Part shown: positions 16,976 through 26,526 of the stretch, one piece after another
How the letters are laid out: each line of letters begins with the position of its first letter
Numbering within the stretch: position 1 is the stretch's first letter
Assembly: GCF_041821085.1 (NCBI RefSeq)
Contig: NZ_JBGUAZ010000012.1
Location: 1 to 60,294, forward strand
Direction: 5' to 3'
Source: Natrinema sp. HArc-T2
Lineage (GTDB): Archaea > Halobacteriota > Halobacteria > Halobacteriales > Natrialbaceae
Length of the DNA: 60,294 bases
Made by a program: the position numbers and the translations under genes
Notes under the pieces: model-generated
Told to the model about the DNA's origin: nothing
Database searches by the model: none
Seen by the model: the letters and a program-made list of their open reading frames with translations, nothing else

Positions 16976-19900
16976 TCAGTCGAGCGGTTCGATCATCATA
17001 ACAGAGCCATCTGGTAGTTCATCCATGGTTTCCTGAATCCGCCGCAACTGCTCATCCACACCGTCAAGCAACTGTTCGGCTTCTTCGATCAATTCACCCA
17101 CGCGTTCCTCACTCGGCGAGCTGGTTCCCTCCACTGCATCGACAACCTCTTGCGTGAGAACGTGACTGGGATATTCTGACTGTAGCTCGCCGGCGAGTTC
17201 TTTAAGCCGCTTATCGATCTTGAAGGGGTTCTCTGCCTCGTCAAGGAGTTGTTCCACCTCGTTGACGCTCGGTGGCTGCGACCGACTGAGCATTTCGTTC
17301 ACATTGGTCGTGGTCGGATGGTTCGGATATTCCTCCTCAAGTCGTCTCGACGCATCGCGAAGTCGCGACCAGAGCGATGCCTCGCTGCCGGATGCCTCGA
17401 GGAGTCGCCGTGCCCGTTCGTATCGCTTGGCCTGCTGGACGACCGTCGGATCGACGAGAGCTACCTCCGAGAACGAGTCACCGTTCCACGCCGTCTCGAA
17501 GAGATCGTAGAGATCATCGATGGTCACACCGTCGAATTCGACGGCAACGCGGTCGGCAGTTTCCTTGCTGCTCCCATCGTGGGTGGAGAGCCACGTCGCG
17601 AGACTGGAAACCACGCTCTCGGGCTCTTCGTCCGTCGGCGGTTCCCCCGTGATGCGTTCGTACTGCTTACGAACAACGGTTCGTCTGTGAGCGTCGGCTT
17701 CGTTGATCTTTGCTCGAAGCCGGTCGGCATCAGGTACCTCGTCTCCGCCGACGATTGCTTGCATCTCTTTTGTGATGTTTTCACCGTGGTAAAGCCGGTT
17801 CATCTCTGCCGCCCGCTGGCTGAAACGCTCCCAGAGGGAGTCGCCATCTTCGCTCAGTCGGAACAGCTCTTTTGCCCGAGCGAACCGCTCGGACTGCCGT
17901 TCGATCTCGTTGGATGCGAAATCATCTGTTTCGAGAGACGCACCACCGAGTGCAGGCTGGAGAGCGGTTTCAAGATCGTCCAGCGAAGCGTCTTCACCGA
18001 ACTCTCTGCTGACGCCTCGCAAGACGCGTTTCACCAACACGCTATTCTCGTCCACCCATCCAGCTAACTCAGCGAGCCACGCGTCGGGATCGGTACCGTC
18101 TGACTCCTCGCCAATCAGCGTCTCGACAGTCTCCCGGATCTGGTCAGGATCAATACCGTCCAGTGACTCAAAGCGAATCTGTACGTCAGTAAGGTTCGTC
18201 TTGTTTCTGACCGCTCGCCCGATTTCGTCAGGTTCGGTAATGTACTCGTCGTCTCGCCGTAGCGCGATTTTGTTAGCCGTTGCAAGCGTGATCAGCAGTG
18301 CCGAAATCGATTCCTGCGGTGTCCCACGATACGTGCCTCCGCGCTGGACGGTCTGAGTAAGCAAGTCTTCGGCACGAAGCGACTGGGTGTTCTCGTGCTC
18401 GTTAAGGAATTCCTGACACCGGCCGTCGGCGAGTTCCGCTCGGTCGGTATCCACACCGAGTCTAACGGCATCCTCGCTCGAGAGCGGCCAGTCGTCGACA
18501 CCGCGGAAGAACCGCGCCATCTGCTTGGCGTCCTCGACTTCCGTGATTCCGTTGGTCAGGACGAAGCGCGTCTCGCTGAACACGGACTTGACTTGCGTTT
18601 CCACGACCTGTTCGAACACGTCCCCGTATCGTCCTCTCGTCCCGCCTGTTCGGACGTAGACGTCCGCGTCCTCGAGTTCCTCACGAATTGTCGACTCGAG
18701 TGCCCGCTGTTCGTCGCGGTGGTCGGACTCCAAGTCCGGATACGTTTCCGTCTCCTCTGACAGCACTTCCTGCATACCCATCACGTCCCGCAGGCGGTCG
18801 ACCGTCGATCCCTGTAGCTCGACGGCGACGAGGACATGTTCGCCCCCGTCCCGTCCTTCGTTCGTCGACTGCCATGCATCGACCTGATCGCTAACCTCCT
18901 CGTCGCGGCCCGCGACCAGCCGCACACGAACGGCGTCAAACTCCGGCGTCGGTGCTTGCTCGATAGGGTCGAGAACAGAGTAGCCGAAACGGAGCGGGAC
19001 TTTGCGCTCACCCTCGAAATCGACTTCGTGTCGACTGCCCTCTGAGAGCAGGAGGTCGCTTCCCTCTCGAAGGGAGTTCTCCAACTTGGCCGAAAGTCGA
19101 TGTGACGGGATCTGCTGTGCGCGAGTCTTCGCCCGCGTCAAGATGTCTTCCTGTTCTTCGGAGACCAGCAGGTACTCCTCGTCACCGCGATCGTTCGTCT
19201 CCGTCAGCACCTTCCGATCCTTGAGGAGGTCGGTCAGCGCCGATTTGACATCGTCCCGGACGGATTCGAATGACTCGTCGGTTGACTTGACCATCAGCCG
19301 GGCAAGATTCACCGGCGTCGACGGCACCTCGGAACGAACCTGATTCAGCAAGTACAGCGCCTTTGCAACGCGGACAGAGAACGCGTCCTCGTCGCCGCCG
19401 GCCGAGGGAATGAGTTTGTTCTCGACCATCTCCTGCACCCATAGCGGAATGTAGGTCGTCTCTTCGACCAGTAGATCGTACAACTCGTCCCACGTGACGA
19501 GGGCACCAACCTGCTTGTCGCCCCACTCGAACCGTGTGAACAGCGACCGGACGAGGATGAGCAACGCCCGGCCCTGAACGTACTCTTCTTCGGTCACGCG
19601 TCCCCGCGGCATCAGTTGTTGAATCACTGTACGGAGCAACCCGAGATCGTACTCGCGGAACGGGTACGACTCGACCGCGTCGGGGTCAGCACCAGCAATA
19701 TCGGAGTATGCATCGAGCGTCAGGTCGGACATCTCCCGAAGTGCAGACTCAACGTCCTGTCCACCATCGGTGTCTTTCTGCAGCCACCGTTTCCGGACGA
19801 TGATTTCGGTGTCGGCGCCCTCGAGTGGTTCTTGAGCTCCGTACCACGGCTGATCTGTGACTTCGGTATCTTCGAACTCGCCGTGAATACGCTCGATCGG

Positions 19901-20818
19901 ATACTGTCCAGTCCCGATGACTGGCGGATTAGGCCCGACGCCCAGTTCCGTCAGGGCTTCCATCGTCTCTTGGAACTCTCTATAACGATGTCGTCCATCG
20001 CCGATGAACAGCGCCACCTCGTCGAGCCCGATCAGCAACTCTGTCTCAGTCTCCGGCGTACTCAGCGACTCTTGAGCCGCTTCGATGCGATCGACGAGTT
20101 CGTCGGGATCGAACTCGTCGGGATCGACCTCTTCGATGGCGTCGTCGATCGACTCCTTGACCTCCTCTCGGGACGCGAACGGCGAGTCCTCGAGTGTCGG
20201 AACGACGTCGTAGAGCCAGCTTCGTAGCGAAGCCCGCTCGTCGTACACATCCTCGAACGTCTGGCCGTCATACTCGACTTCCTGTAGATGCTCCCAGCAG
20301 TCACCGTGGTTCATGTCGAGCTGCCACGCCCACTCAAGTAGCCAATTCGGGTCGGTGGGATACCCGAGTTCGCGACCGATTGCCTCGTAAATGAGGTAGG
20401 GGAGTGGCGGTTCCTGTGATGCGTCCCGGTTGAGGAGGTTCAGGAAGACGGGTTTCAGGCGGTCAACGTGAGAGTTAGCGACGCTCTGTCGGAACGACTG
20501 GAAGCCCGGCCATCTGTTCGCCAGCTCTTCGCCGAGATCGGCAAACTCCGATTCGGTGTCGGCAGCGAACCCGATGAGTTTCAGGAGGTGCGTCTTCCCC
20601 GACCCGAACGTCGCGGAGATGTAGAGGAAGCGCGGTTCCTCGTGTGGATACTTGTCGACGAGGTTCCCGAGCGTGGTGAGCACGTCGCGAGCGCTGTCGG
20701 TCTCGTAGAACTCGCGGACGTCGTTTTCGGCCTGCGCTCTGGCGTTGACCTTCTGGACTTCCTCGAGTTCGCGGGTCGGTGACTGCTGGAAGATGTCGTG
20801 AATGTGTGTGTCGCTCAT
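16976..20818 (-). CDS. pglY: Second BREX P-loop ATPase (BrxC/PglY)
   Basis: This 1280-residue protein has Walker A SATFGSGKTHLLKL near residues 64-77 and a Walker B-like LLIGLDEVALFIGDG. It shares the large AAA-like architecture and long charged C-terminal helices of BrxC/PglY. Two BrxC-type ATPases are a feature of type 5 BREX. Its ATG overlaps the brxB stop by four bases, so translation is coupled to the brxA-brxC-brxB block. It is the last gene of that block before the Kiwa-containing insert. The family drives a large ATP-dependent BREX complex; how the two paralogues divide the work is not known. Confidence 0.88.
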   Translation of the reverse strand: MSDTHIHDIFQQSPTRELEEVQKVNARAQAENDVREFYETDSARDVLTTLGNLVDKYPHEEPRFLYISATFGSGKTHLLKLIGFAADTESEFADLGEELANRWPGFQSFRQSVANSHVDRLKPVFLNLLNRDASQEPPLPYLIYEAIGRELGYPTDPNWLLEWAWQLDMNHGDCWEHLQEVEYDGQTFEDVYDERASLRSWLYDVVPTLEDSPFASREEVKESIDDAIEEVDPDEFDPDELVDRIEAAQESLSTPETETELLIGLDEVALFIGDGRHRYREFQETMEALTELGVGPNPPVIGTGQYPIERIHGEFEDTEVTDQPWYGAQEPLEGADTEIIVRKRWLQKDTDGGQDVESALREMSDLTLDAYSDIAGADPDAVESYPFREYDLGLLRTVIQQLMPRGRVTEEEYVQGRALLILVRSLFTRFEWGDKQVGALVTWDELYDLLVEETTYIPLWVQEMVENKLIPSAGGDEDAFSVRVAKALYLLNQVRSEVPSTPVNLARLMVKSTDESFESVRDDVKSALTDLLKDRKVLTETNDRGDEEYLLVSEEQEDILTRAKTRAQQIPSHRLSAKLENSLREGSDLLLSEGSRHEVDFEGERKVPLRFGYSVLDPIEQAPTPEFDAVRVRLVAGRDEEVSDQVDAWQSTNEGRDGGEHVLVAVELQGSTVDRLRDVMGMQEVLSEETETYPDLESDHRDEQRALESTIREELEDADVYVRTGGTRGRYGDVFEQVVETQVKSVFSETRFVLTNGITEVEDAKQMARFFRGVDDWPLSSEDAVRLGVDTDRAELADGRCQEFLNEHENTQSLRAEDLLTQTVQRGGTYRGTPQESISALLITLATANKIALRRDDEYITEPDEIGRAVRNKTNLTDVQIRFESLDGIDPDQIRETVETLIGEESDGTDPDAWLAELAGWVDENSVLVKRVLRGVSREFGEDASLDDLETALQPALGGASLETDDFASNEIERQSERFARAKELFRLSEDGDSLWERFSQRAAEMNRLYHGENITKEMQAIVGGDEVPDADRLRAKINEADAHRRTVVRKQYERITGEPPTDEEPESVVSSLATWLSTHDGSSKETADRVAVEFDGVTIDDLYDLFETAWNGDSFSEVALVDPTVVQQAKRYERARRLLEASGSEASLWSRLRDASRRLEEEYPNHPTTTNVNEMLSRSQPPSVNEVEQLLDEAENPFKIDKRLKELAGELQSEYPSHVLTQEVVDAVEGTSSPSEERVGELIEEAEQLLDGVDEQLRRIQETMDELPDGSVMMIEPLD

Positions 20819-21396
20819 TGGAGATGCACCCCCTCAACCCGGCCTTCGATCTGGTGGGCTGGGTAGTAGTTGCGCGATTCCTCGCCGAAGAAGCTCAGTT
20901 TCCCACCGACGATGTCTCCGGGGAACGGAATGCCGATCGTAGACTGGACGTTGCGGCGGTCGAGCTCGTCGAGGAGTTCTGACGCACGCGTGAACGGGTA
21001 GAGACTCCCGAGGTGCGTGAGGAGAACGACGTGTCGCTGCTGGGCTGGCGCCTCAATTTTCTCGACCATAACCGCGACGAGTTCCTCCGCTAATCGGTCT
21101 TGCATCGTTTCAGTGATCGTCGCTGGTTGGCTGCTCTCACCGAGATCGACCGCAAGTTCGAAAACATCGGTTTCGACGAACAGCTCGTCCAACCGGAGGA
21201 CTTGAATGGTTCCATCGTCCGGGAAGTCCTTAGTACGATGCGGGTTCGCTGCCCACTCAGTGAGACGTTCGGCGACCCGTCGCTCGTACTTCGGCTGAAC
21301 AGGGACGATCACGAACGGGTTTCGGATGCCGCGTCGCCCGTCAGCGAACTGTGCGAGCCGTTCTGTGAAGTCGTGGAAGGGACGTTTAGTCGTCAT
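20815..21396 (-). CDS. brxB: BREX protein BrxB
   Basis: This 193-residue protein matches the DUF1788/BrxB family in length and pattern, with an N-terminal KRPFHDFTERLAQF, a middle IQVLRLDELFVETDVFELAV, VVLLTHLGSLYPFTRASELL and a C-terminal ESRNYYPAHQIEG. BrxB is a core component needed for BREX activity, with no known enzymatic motif. It is sandwiched between the two BrxC-type genes with ATGA overlaps on both sides, which implies coupled translation and fixed stoichiometry. Confidence 0.88.
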   Translation of the reverse strand: MTTKRPFHDFTERLAQFADGRRGIRNPFVIVPVQPKYERRVAERLTEWAANPHRTKDFPDDGTIQVLRLDELFVETDVFELAVDLGESSQPATITETMQDRLAEELVAVMVEKIEAPAQQRHVVLLTHLGSLYPFTRASELLDELDRRNVQSTIGIPFPGDIVGGKLSFFGEESRNYYPAHQIEGRVEGVHLQ

Positions 21397-24300
21397 CGGA
21401 TGATCACCCCCATCTCAGTCCGCTCGATACTGAGGTCATGGCGTTCGACGAGCCGTTCTAGCTCGGAGTCCAGCGATTCGCGATCCGACGGGAGAACTCC
21501 AATCGCCGTGATGTCTGTCGGAGACTGATCACCGACAAGTGTCCGTAACTCCTCGAATGTATCTCGTAACTCCTCGACATCGCTGCCGGCAACCACAGCA
21601 AGAGGTTCGCTGTCGAGCAGTGCGTTCGTCGCGCGAATGAAGTCGTCAGCCTTGGCGTTGGTCGTTCCGCCAGTCACCGTCGACACCGCGTTCGAGACAT
21701 CTTCGTACCACGATGCGGCCCGGTGGAGCGGTGTGATGTATTTGCTCTCGAAGGCCGGCCGAACGTTCGATCCAAACTCGCTTGCGGGCTGAATCCACGA
21801 ATGCTCCTGTAACTCGTCAACGAACACATCGACATCGGTTTCCTCTTGGAACGAGTCCCACGCGGTCTCGATTGCGTCATCGAGCGCTGGCGAGGCGGTT
21901 TGGGCGTCGTTGAACCGATCCCAGCCGTCGTGTGTCCACCATTCACCCTCGTAGCCATCGATACTCTCGCGGAGCGTCTGGCTAGCCGTTTCACACTCCT
22001 CGGTCAGCCAGTCGTACGACTGCTGGGCGAGAGTCAGCTGCGCATCGATTTGTGTGAGCGCGGGAAGTCGCAAACTCCACACTTCCCCGGCGTCGTCGTA
22101 CCACTCCTGAGCGTCGTTGGTTGCTTCGACGACATCCTCCCAGTCGGTGTCACGTGATTTGACGGCCTCTCTTCGGTCGGTCGCGCTCTGCTGCTCGGCT
22201 TCTAGCTCCTCGACGAACGACTCGAGGAGGTTGCGAACGGCTCGCGTTTGGATGTCAGTCTCGGCGACTAGCCTGACGTCCTCCACGAGACTACCGAGCC
22301 GACCGGCAAGCGTGTCGTTCGCGGACTGGAGCCTGACGATTCCGTCCGGTATAGTCTCCGTCGAGTCGATGAATCCTCCCTCTCGAAGAATCCCTCGTAC
22401 GCCGCCGTTCCCTGCAATCTTGAGACGCGTCGTCGTCAGTTTGTTCAGGTCGATGACGATGTCGAGTTCGAGGGAGTCCCCTGTCTCGTCGACGGGCAGG
22501 AAGTCTCCCTTCCGGCAGAGGCCCCAGATAATCGCACACAGCGCGGGGCGAGCATCCTCGTAAATCGGCTTCTTCTTAGTGATCCCGTCGAGGAGCGTAG
22601 CCATCGCGAGGTTTCCACCGCGTTGCTTCAACTGCTGGCCGGTGAAGGCGCGCACGTTGTTCTGGATCGAGCCGCCGTGCGTTTCCGGGTCTTCTGTCGC
22701 GACATCGATCTGCTGAGCCCACGAAGGTAGTGGATCTTGTGCGGAGAGTCCTCGAAGTTCCTGCAAGTGCTCGTCGCTAACCTGCAGCATTACGGGATGG
22801 AAGTCGTCGGGATAGTTGACGTCGAGATACTCCTCAACTCCCGAGACCATGCCTCCGATCTGATCGCCGCGATCCTTGACATCGAACGTCCCGCTCTTGA
22901 GAGCCTCGACGAGTTTGCTTTGAACCCGAGCTGCGCGATCTGAAAGATCACGCTCTACGGACTGTGGGAGCGTGTGGTCTCCGACGGCATCTCTGAGTGA
23001 CCACCACTCGATGAGACTATCTTGGAGATCGTCAAGCCCGTCTTGTCCGATCGTCCATTCGAGCAGATCACCATCGTAGTCGGTGTCTGCTGCAGTGGAA
23101 GAAATCCCCTCGACGGCGACCTCAACATCGAGCGCGTCCTCAGCATCGACCGTCGTATCGAGATCGATCCCGTCAATACTGAATTCGTAGCGAACCGGAT
23201 ACTGCTCACCGGTATCTCCGTACTCGGCCGATGTCGGAAGTGAGAGGTCACGTACGATGTCCTCCCAGAGATTCCTGTCCACGGCTTCGATAATGGACTG
23301 CCAGTCCGGGTTGTCGAGGTTCTGCTCGGAGGCTTCGATGATCTCGCGCTCTTCCGGATGAGTGAACGCGTACTTCGGCCCGGTCTCATCGTGCGTCGGA
23401 CGGATATATTTCCGAAGTCGACCGAGAGAGTCTTCGACGCGGTTCTCCATCTGGAACTGAGTCGGGCCGTCAAGATCGCTCAACACGGCGACTGCGAGAT
23501 TCCGCTCGGACATCGGAATGGTGTTTGGGATGTGTTGGAGGAGCAGCACGGCCTTCGCGACGTCCACGTCGATCTCCTCCAGTTCGCCTACCTCGTGTTG
23601 TTCTTCGATCTCGTCGATGACTGCCACGTCTTGTGGCGTAATGTCATCAAGTTCTGGCTCGATGAGGTCGTAGAAGTCGACCAGCGAAATGACGTGTGTC
23701 TCGTCGCCGGCCTCTATCCACTCTTGGAGGAGCCCGTGAACGAGGGCCAGAATCGCCCGCGCGGTTCCCGAGAAAATCGACTTCGCCGGATCGTGAGCTT
23801 CCTGCCGGAGGTTCGAGAGGATCTCGAGGAACAGCGGTGGCTGATACGGAAGGAACGGATAGAACTCGATGAGGCGCTCGCGATCGATGTCGTCGAGCGG
23901 TGGTTCGGTGTTCTGTTCGATGCCCGAGTACACGAGTAGCGTCTCGGGCTCGTTGCTGGTTCGTTCGAGGACGCGTTCCGTGTCTGCCCTTCCGGCTTCC
24001 GTCTTTTTGAGTAACCTTTGCGTCGATATTTCGCCGACGTGTCTGCTCGGAAGACCAAATCGGTGCGGGAACCGATCCTTGACGATACTGAAGTCGGCGC
24101 CGCGAGCCGCGAACTGCGGTTGGACATCCTCGATTTTGGCCTGTGCCGTTGCCACCAGTTGGATGTCGCCGTCACCGGTCTCGTCGACGCTCTCTGCGAG
24201 CGTCTGCAACTCCGTGAGTCGATCGAAATCCGTCCCGATGAAGAGACTGACCTCGTCGAGCAACAGTACGAGCTTGACCGGGCGGCCGAGTTCGTCTTCG

Positions 24301-25076
24301 CGATCGCTCCGTAACTGTTCGAGACGCTCGACCATCGCTTCAGGGTCGAGATCTGACGGCGTCAAGTCGTCCAAACCGTCCTCCGTGCCGGTCTCCTGCT
24401 CGAAGAGTGTGGGAAGAACGGCGTCGGCAAGAGCGTTGTACTGCTGAACGTCCGTCCAGTCGTACTTCTCGGGGCTGTCAACCGTACTCCGCAGTGCCGT
24501 TTGGGTGTTGGCAGTTCGGTCATCCCACGCGTCGGTCGTCCGGTACCAGTCCTCGAAGAATGCGACGTCGAGTTGCGACGAGAGCCCTCCCTCGGTGCCG
24601 GTGAGCCGTTCCGACGTGTGAGCGCTTCGGAGAACGATCTCGCTGAAGCTCAGCTTCTTCTGGCCCTGATGCTTCAGGAGGTTCACCGAAATCGGGATAA
24701 CCTCGTATTCGTCGTGGATCGATGACCACGTGGACTCGAGCGCCTCCAACTCACGACCGTCGGTCAGCTGCTCCCAGACATCGTCTCGCTGTCGGAGCCA
24801 TTCGCTATCCAGAAGCCCGCGAAGCACGCTGAGGAGGTGGCTCTTCCCGCTCCCATAGTATCCGTAGAGCCAGTAGTTCGCACCCGACCGCATATCCTCG
24901 GAACGACCGAGTAGACGTGAAAAGAAGTCGGATATGAAGTCCTTGGACTCCTCGGTCACGTGGTAGGTGTCGATCGATTCCAGCCGGTGATCGCGACCGT
25001 CATCCTCGCGGTCGATGCGGACGGACTCCTCGAAATCACTCCCGACATCGGCAGCGAACCAGTCTTCGTCTGTCAT
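21393..25076 (-). CDS. brxC: BREX P-loop ATPase BrxC
   Basis: The protein has about 1227 residues with Walker A GYYGSGKSHLLSVL near residues 69-82 and Walker B-like LVLLLDEVSLFIGTD, then extended helical regions. The start at 25076 is chosen because this ATG overlaps the brxA TGA (ATGA), as at the other joints of the operon; five upstream codons are open but overlap brxA further. BrxC is an essential AAA-like ATPase of BREX. It is clearly paralogous to the gene at 16976-20818 in size and motif layout. Confidence 0.9.
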   Translation of the reverse strand: MTDEDWFAADVGSDFEESVRIDREDDGRDHRLESIDTYHVTEESKDFISDFFSRLLGRSEDMRSGANYWLYGYYGSGKSHLLSVLRGLLDSEWLRQRDDVWEQLTDGRELEALESTWSSIHDEYEVIPISVNLLKHQGQKKLSFSEIVLRSAHTSERLTGTEGGLSSQLDVAFFEDWYRTTDAWDDRTANTQTALRSTVDSPEKYDWTDVQQYNALADAVLPTLFEQETGTEDGLDDLTPSDLDPEAMVERLEQLRSDREDELGRPVKLVLLLDEVSLFIGTDFDRLTELQTLAESVDETGDGDIQLVATAQAKIEDVQPQFAARGADFSIVKDRFPHRFGLPSRHVGEISTQRLLKKTEAGRADTERVLERTSNEPETLLVYSGIEQNTEPPLDDIDRERLIEFYPFLPYQPPLFLEILSNLRQEAHDPAKSIFSGTARAILALVHGLLQEWIEAGDETHVISLVDFYDLIEPELDDITPQDVAVIDEIEEQHEVGELEEIDVDVAKAVLLLQHIPNTIPMSERNLAVAVLSDLDGPTQFQMENRVEDSLGRLRKYIRPTHDETGPKYAFTHPEEREIIEASEQNLDNPDWQSIIEAVDRNLWEDIVRDLSLPTSAEYGDTGEQYPVRYEFSIDGIDLDTTVDAEDALDVEVAVEGISSTAADTDYDGDLLEWTIGQDGLDDLQDSLIEWWSLRDAVGDHTLPQSVERDLSDRAARVQSKLVEALKSGTFDVKDRGDQIGGMVSGVEEYLDVNYPDDFHPVMLQVSDEHLQELRGLSAQDPLPSWAQQIDVATEDPETHGGSIQNNVRAFTGQQLKQRGGNLAMATLLDGITKKKPIYEDARPALCAIIWGLCRKGDFLPVDETGDSLELDIVIDLNKLTTTRLKIAGNGGVRGILREGGFIDSTETIPDGIVRLQSANDTLAGRLGSLVEDVRLVAETDIQTRAVRNLLESFVEELEAEQQSATDRREAVKSRDTDWEDVVEATNDAQEWYDDAGEVWSLRLPALTQIDAQLTLAQQSYDWLTEECETASQTLRESIDGYEGEWWTHDGWDRFNDAQTASPALDDAIETAWDSFQEETDVDVFVDELQEHSWIQPASEFGSNVRPAFESKYITPLHRAASWYEDVSNAVSTVTGGTTNAKADDFIRATNALLDSEPLAVVAGSDVEELRDTFEELRTLVGDQSPTDITAIGVLPSDRESLDSELERLVERHDLSIERTEMGVIIR

Positions 25077-25840
25077 ACTTCGCCCTCCCACGGTTCCGCC
25101 CAGTCGTATGTGTCATCGACCGGCTGGAGCCTCAGTTCACCGTGAATCCCGCTTGCTTCCCAGTTCGGATCGTCGCTCACACGTTCGGCTAAGGAGTCCC
25201 AGTACTGTTCCGGCTGGAAGAGACAGAGCCAGCCGATCGGCTGAGACAGCCAGTCATCGCCGTGGGTCTTCCACGAGTATCCTGACGCAATAAGTAGTGG
25301 AGTCGTTCCGAGATTGGGGATTTGTCCTTGAAGGGCCTGTTGTGTGTCGATAACGCCGATCTTTCGCATCACCGATCGGAGCCCTTCACCCCATCGACGC
25401 GTCGTGGATTCTGCATAGTCAAACTCACTCCCGTCGTCGTAGTGGAACTCGTTCAGGAGGCGCTCGACAGTATCCTGCTCGAAATCCAGTCCATCGACAC
25501 CGGACTCCTGAAGCCGGTCGACGTACCGGTGGACAGCGTACTTCACAAGGGGGTCGTCCTCCAGTAAATAGAAGTACAACACCTGCGCTTTGTCGCGCAC
25601 CGTCTCACATTGGTCTAGTACGGAGGGCAGTTGGACAATAGACGGAAGCTCGCTACCAGTGGTCTTGAACCGGGAACTGAGAGCGCGGTAGATTCCCTTT
25701 GAACTCCCACGTGTACTTCGCTCATCGAATCGTTCTTCGATCCACTTCTCTTCGACGACCGTCCAGTCCCGATGTTGGGCGTACAGCCGAGCGAGCGTCT
25801 CTGCTCTATCCACGAGAAGCCCGCATCTAGTGAGAGTCAT
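25073..25840 (-). CDS. brxA: BREX protein BrxA
   Basis: This is a DUF1819/BrxA family protein of 255 residues: CGLLVDRAETLARLYAQH, then a helical DNA-binding-like region with QLPSVLDQCETVRDKAQVLY and RRWGEGLRSVMRKIGVI. The Met at 25840 is preferred over 25915 because GAGGTG, a strong Shine-Dalgarno match, sits about five bases upstream. BrxA is small, binds DNA in characterised systems and is typically the first BREX gene, as here. It leads the coupled block brxA-brxC-brxB-brxC2. Confidence 0.88.
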   Translation of the reverse strand: MTLTRCGLLVDRAETLARLYAQHRDWTVVEEKWIEERFDERSTRGSSKGIYRALSSRFKTTGSELPSIVQLPSVLDQCETVRDKAQVLYFYLLEDDPLVKYAVHRYVDRLQESGVDGLDFEQDTVERLLNEFHYDDGSEFDYAESTTRRWGEGLRSVMRKIGVIDTQQALQGQIPNLGTTPLLIASGYSWKTHGDDWLSQPIGWLCLFQPEQYWDSLAERVSDDPNWEASGIHGELRLQPVDDTYDWAEPWEGEV

Positions 25841-26526
25841 CGACACCTCTTTGTGAGAAAATGTTGAGTCGAGCGACGGTAGGGAAGCACCCCTTCCGTC
25901 GGTGCGGAGAGTCATACTGTATCCCGAACCATCCGCACCACTTAGTTGATATGGATAAACGAATCGGAGAGGTCTGTTATCAGTTGCAGGAAGCTTCTGT
26001 CCTTCGAATTCTTACGGATTTGTCCGACGTTGTGACGAAGCAATTTTGAGTTCTTACCAACACATCTGTAAAAAATGTCTGATACGACTATGAGAAATAT
26101 AAAAGATCTCGGCCCAGACAATCTCGAATCTCATCCGATCCTGGCGTCGACGACGATGGCCGCAAGGATCTCGAGACGCTCTCGGCGGAGATTACGGGGA
26201 GTGTCAAGATTCGTCTCAAACACGAATTTCACTTAGCCCACGAGCAGGTTGTACTGACCGAACTGCTTGGCTTCTGGTTGACGACGAGTTCAGGCTTCAC
26301 ATCACCGGTGGTCTGCGAACCGCCGAGCGGCAGTAACTCGCCCGACGAGTCCTCAAGACTAACTTCGGATTCGACGTTGCAGTGTGTCATAGAATACGAT
26401 CACGCCCTCTACCTGACGATTATACAGCTCTCAATGCGTATGAGCCTGTAGTTTCGCCAGCCACCTATTTATTCAATACATATGCCATGGATAATATTTG
26501 TTGAGAACCATTATATGACACGGTCA
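25841..26526. other. Intergenic stretch with a short coding relic
   Basis: No intact gene is seen. The part near brxA must contain the BREX promoter. From about 26158 to 26340 a plus-strand frame reads as normal haloarchaeal coding sequence (DLETLSAEITGSVKIRLKHE) but has no clear start and soon ends, so it is probably a decayed gene. The parent family is not recognised. The 3' part (26400-26520) is AT-rich and featureless. Confidence 0.4.
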
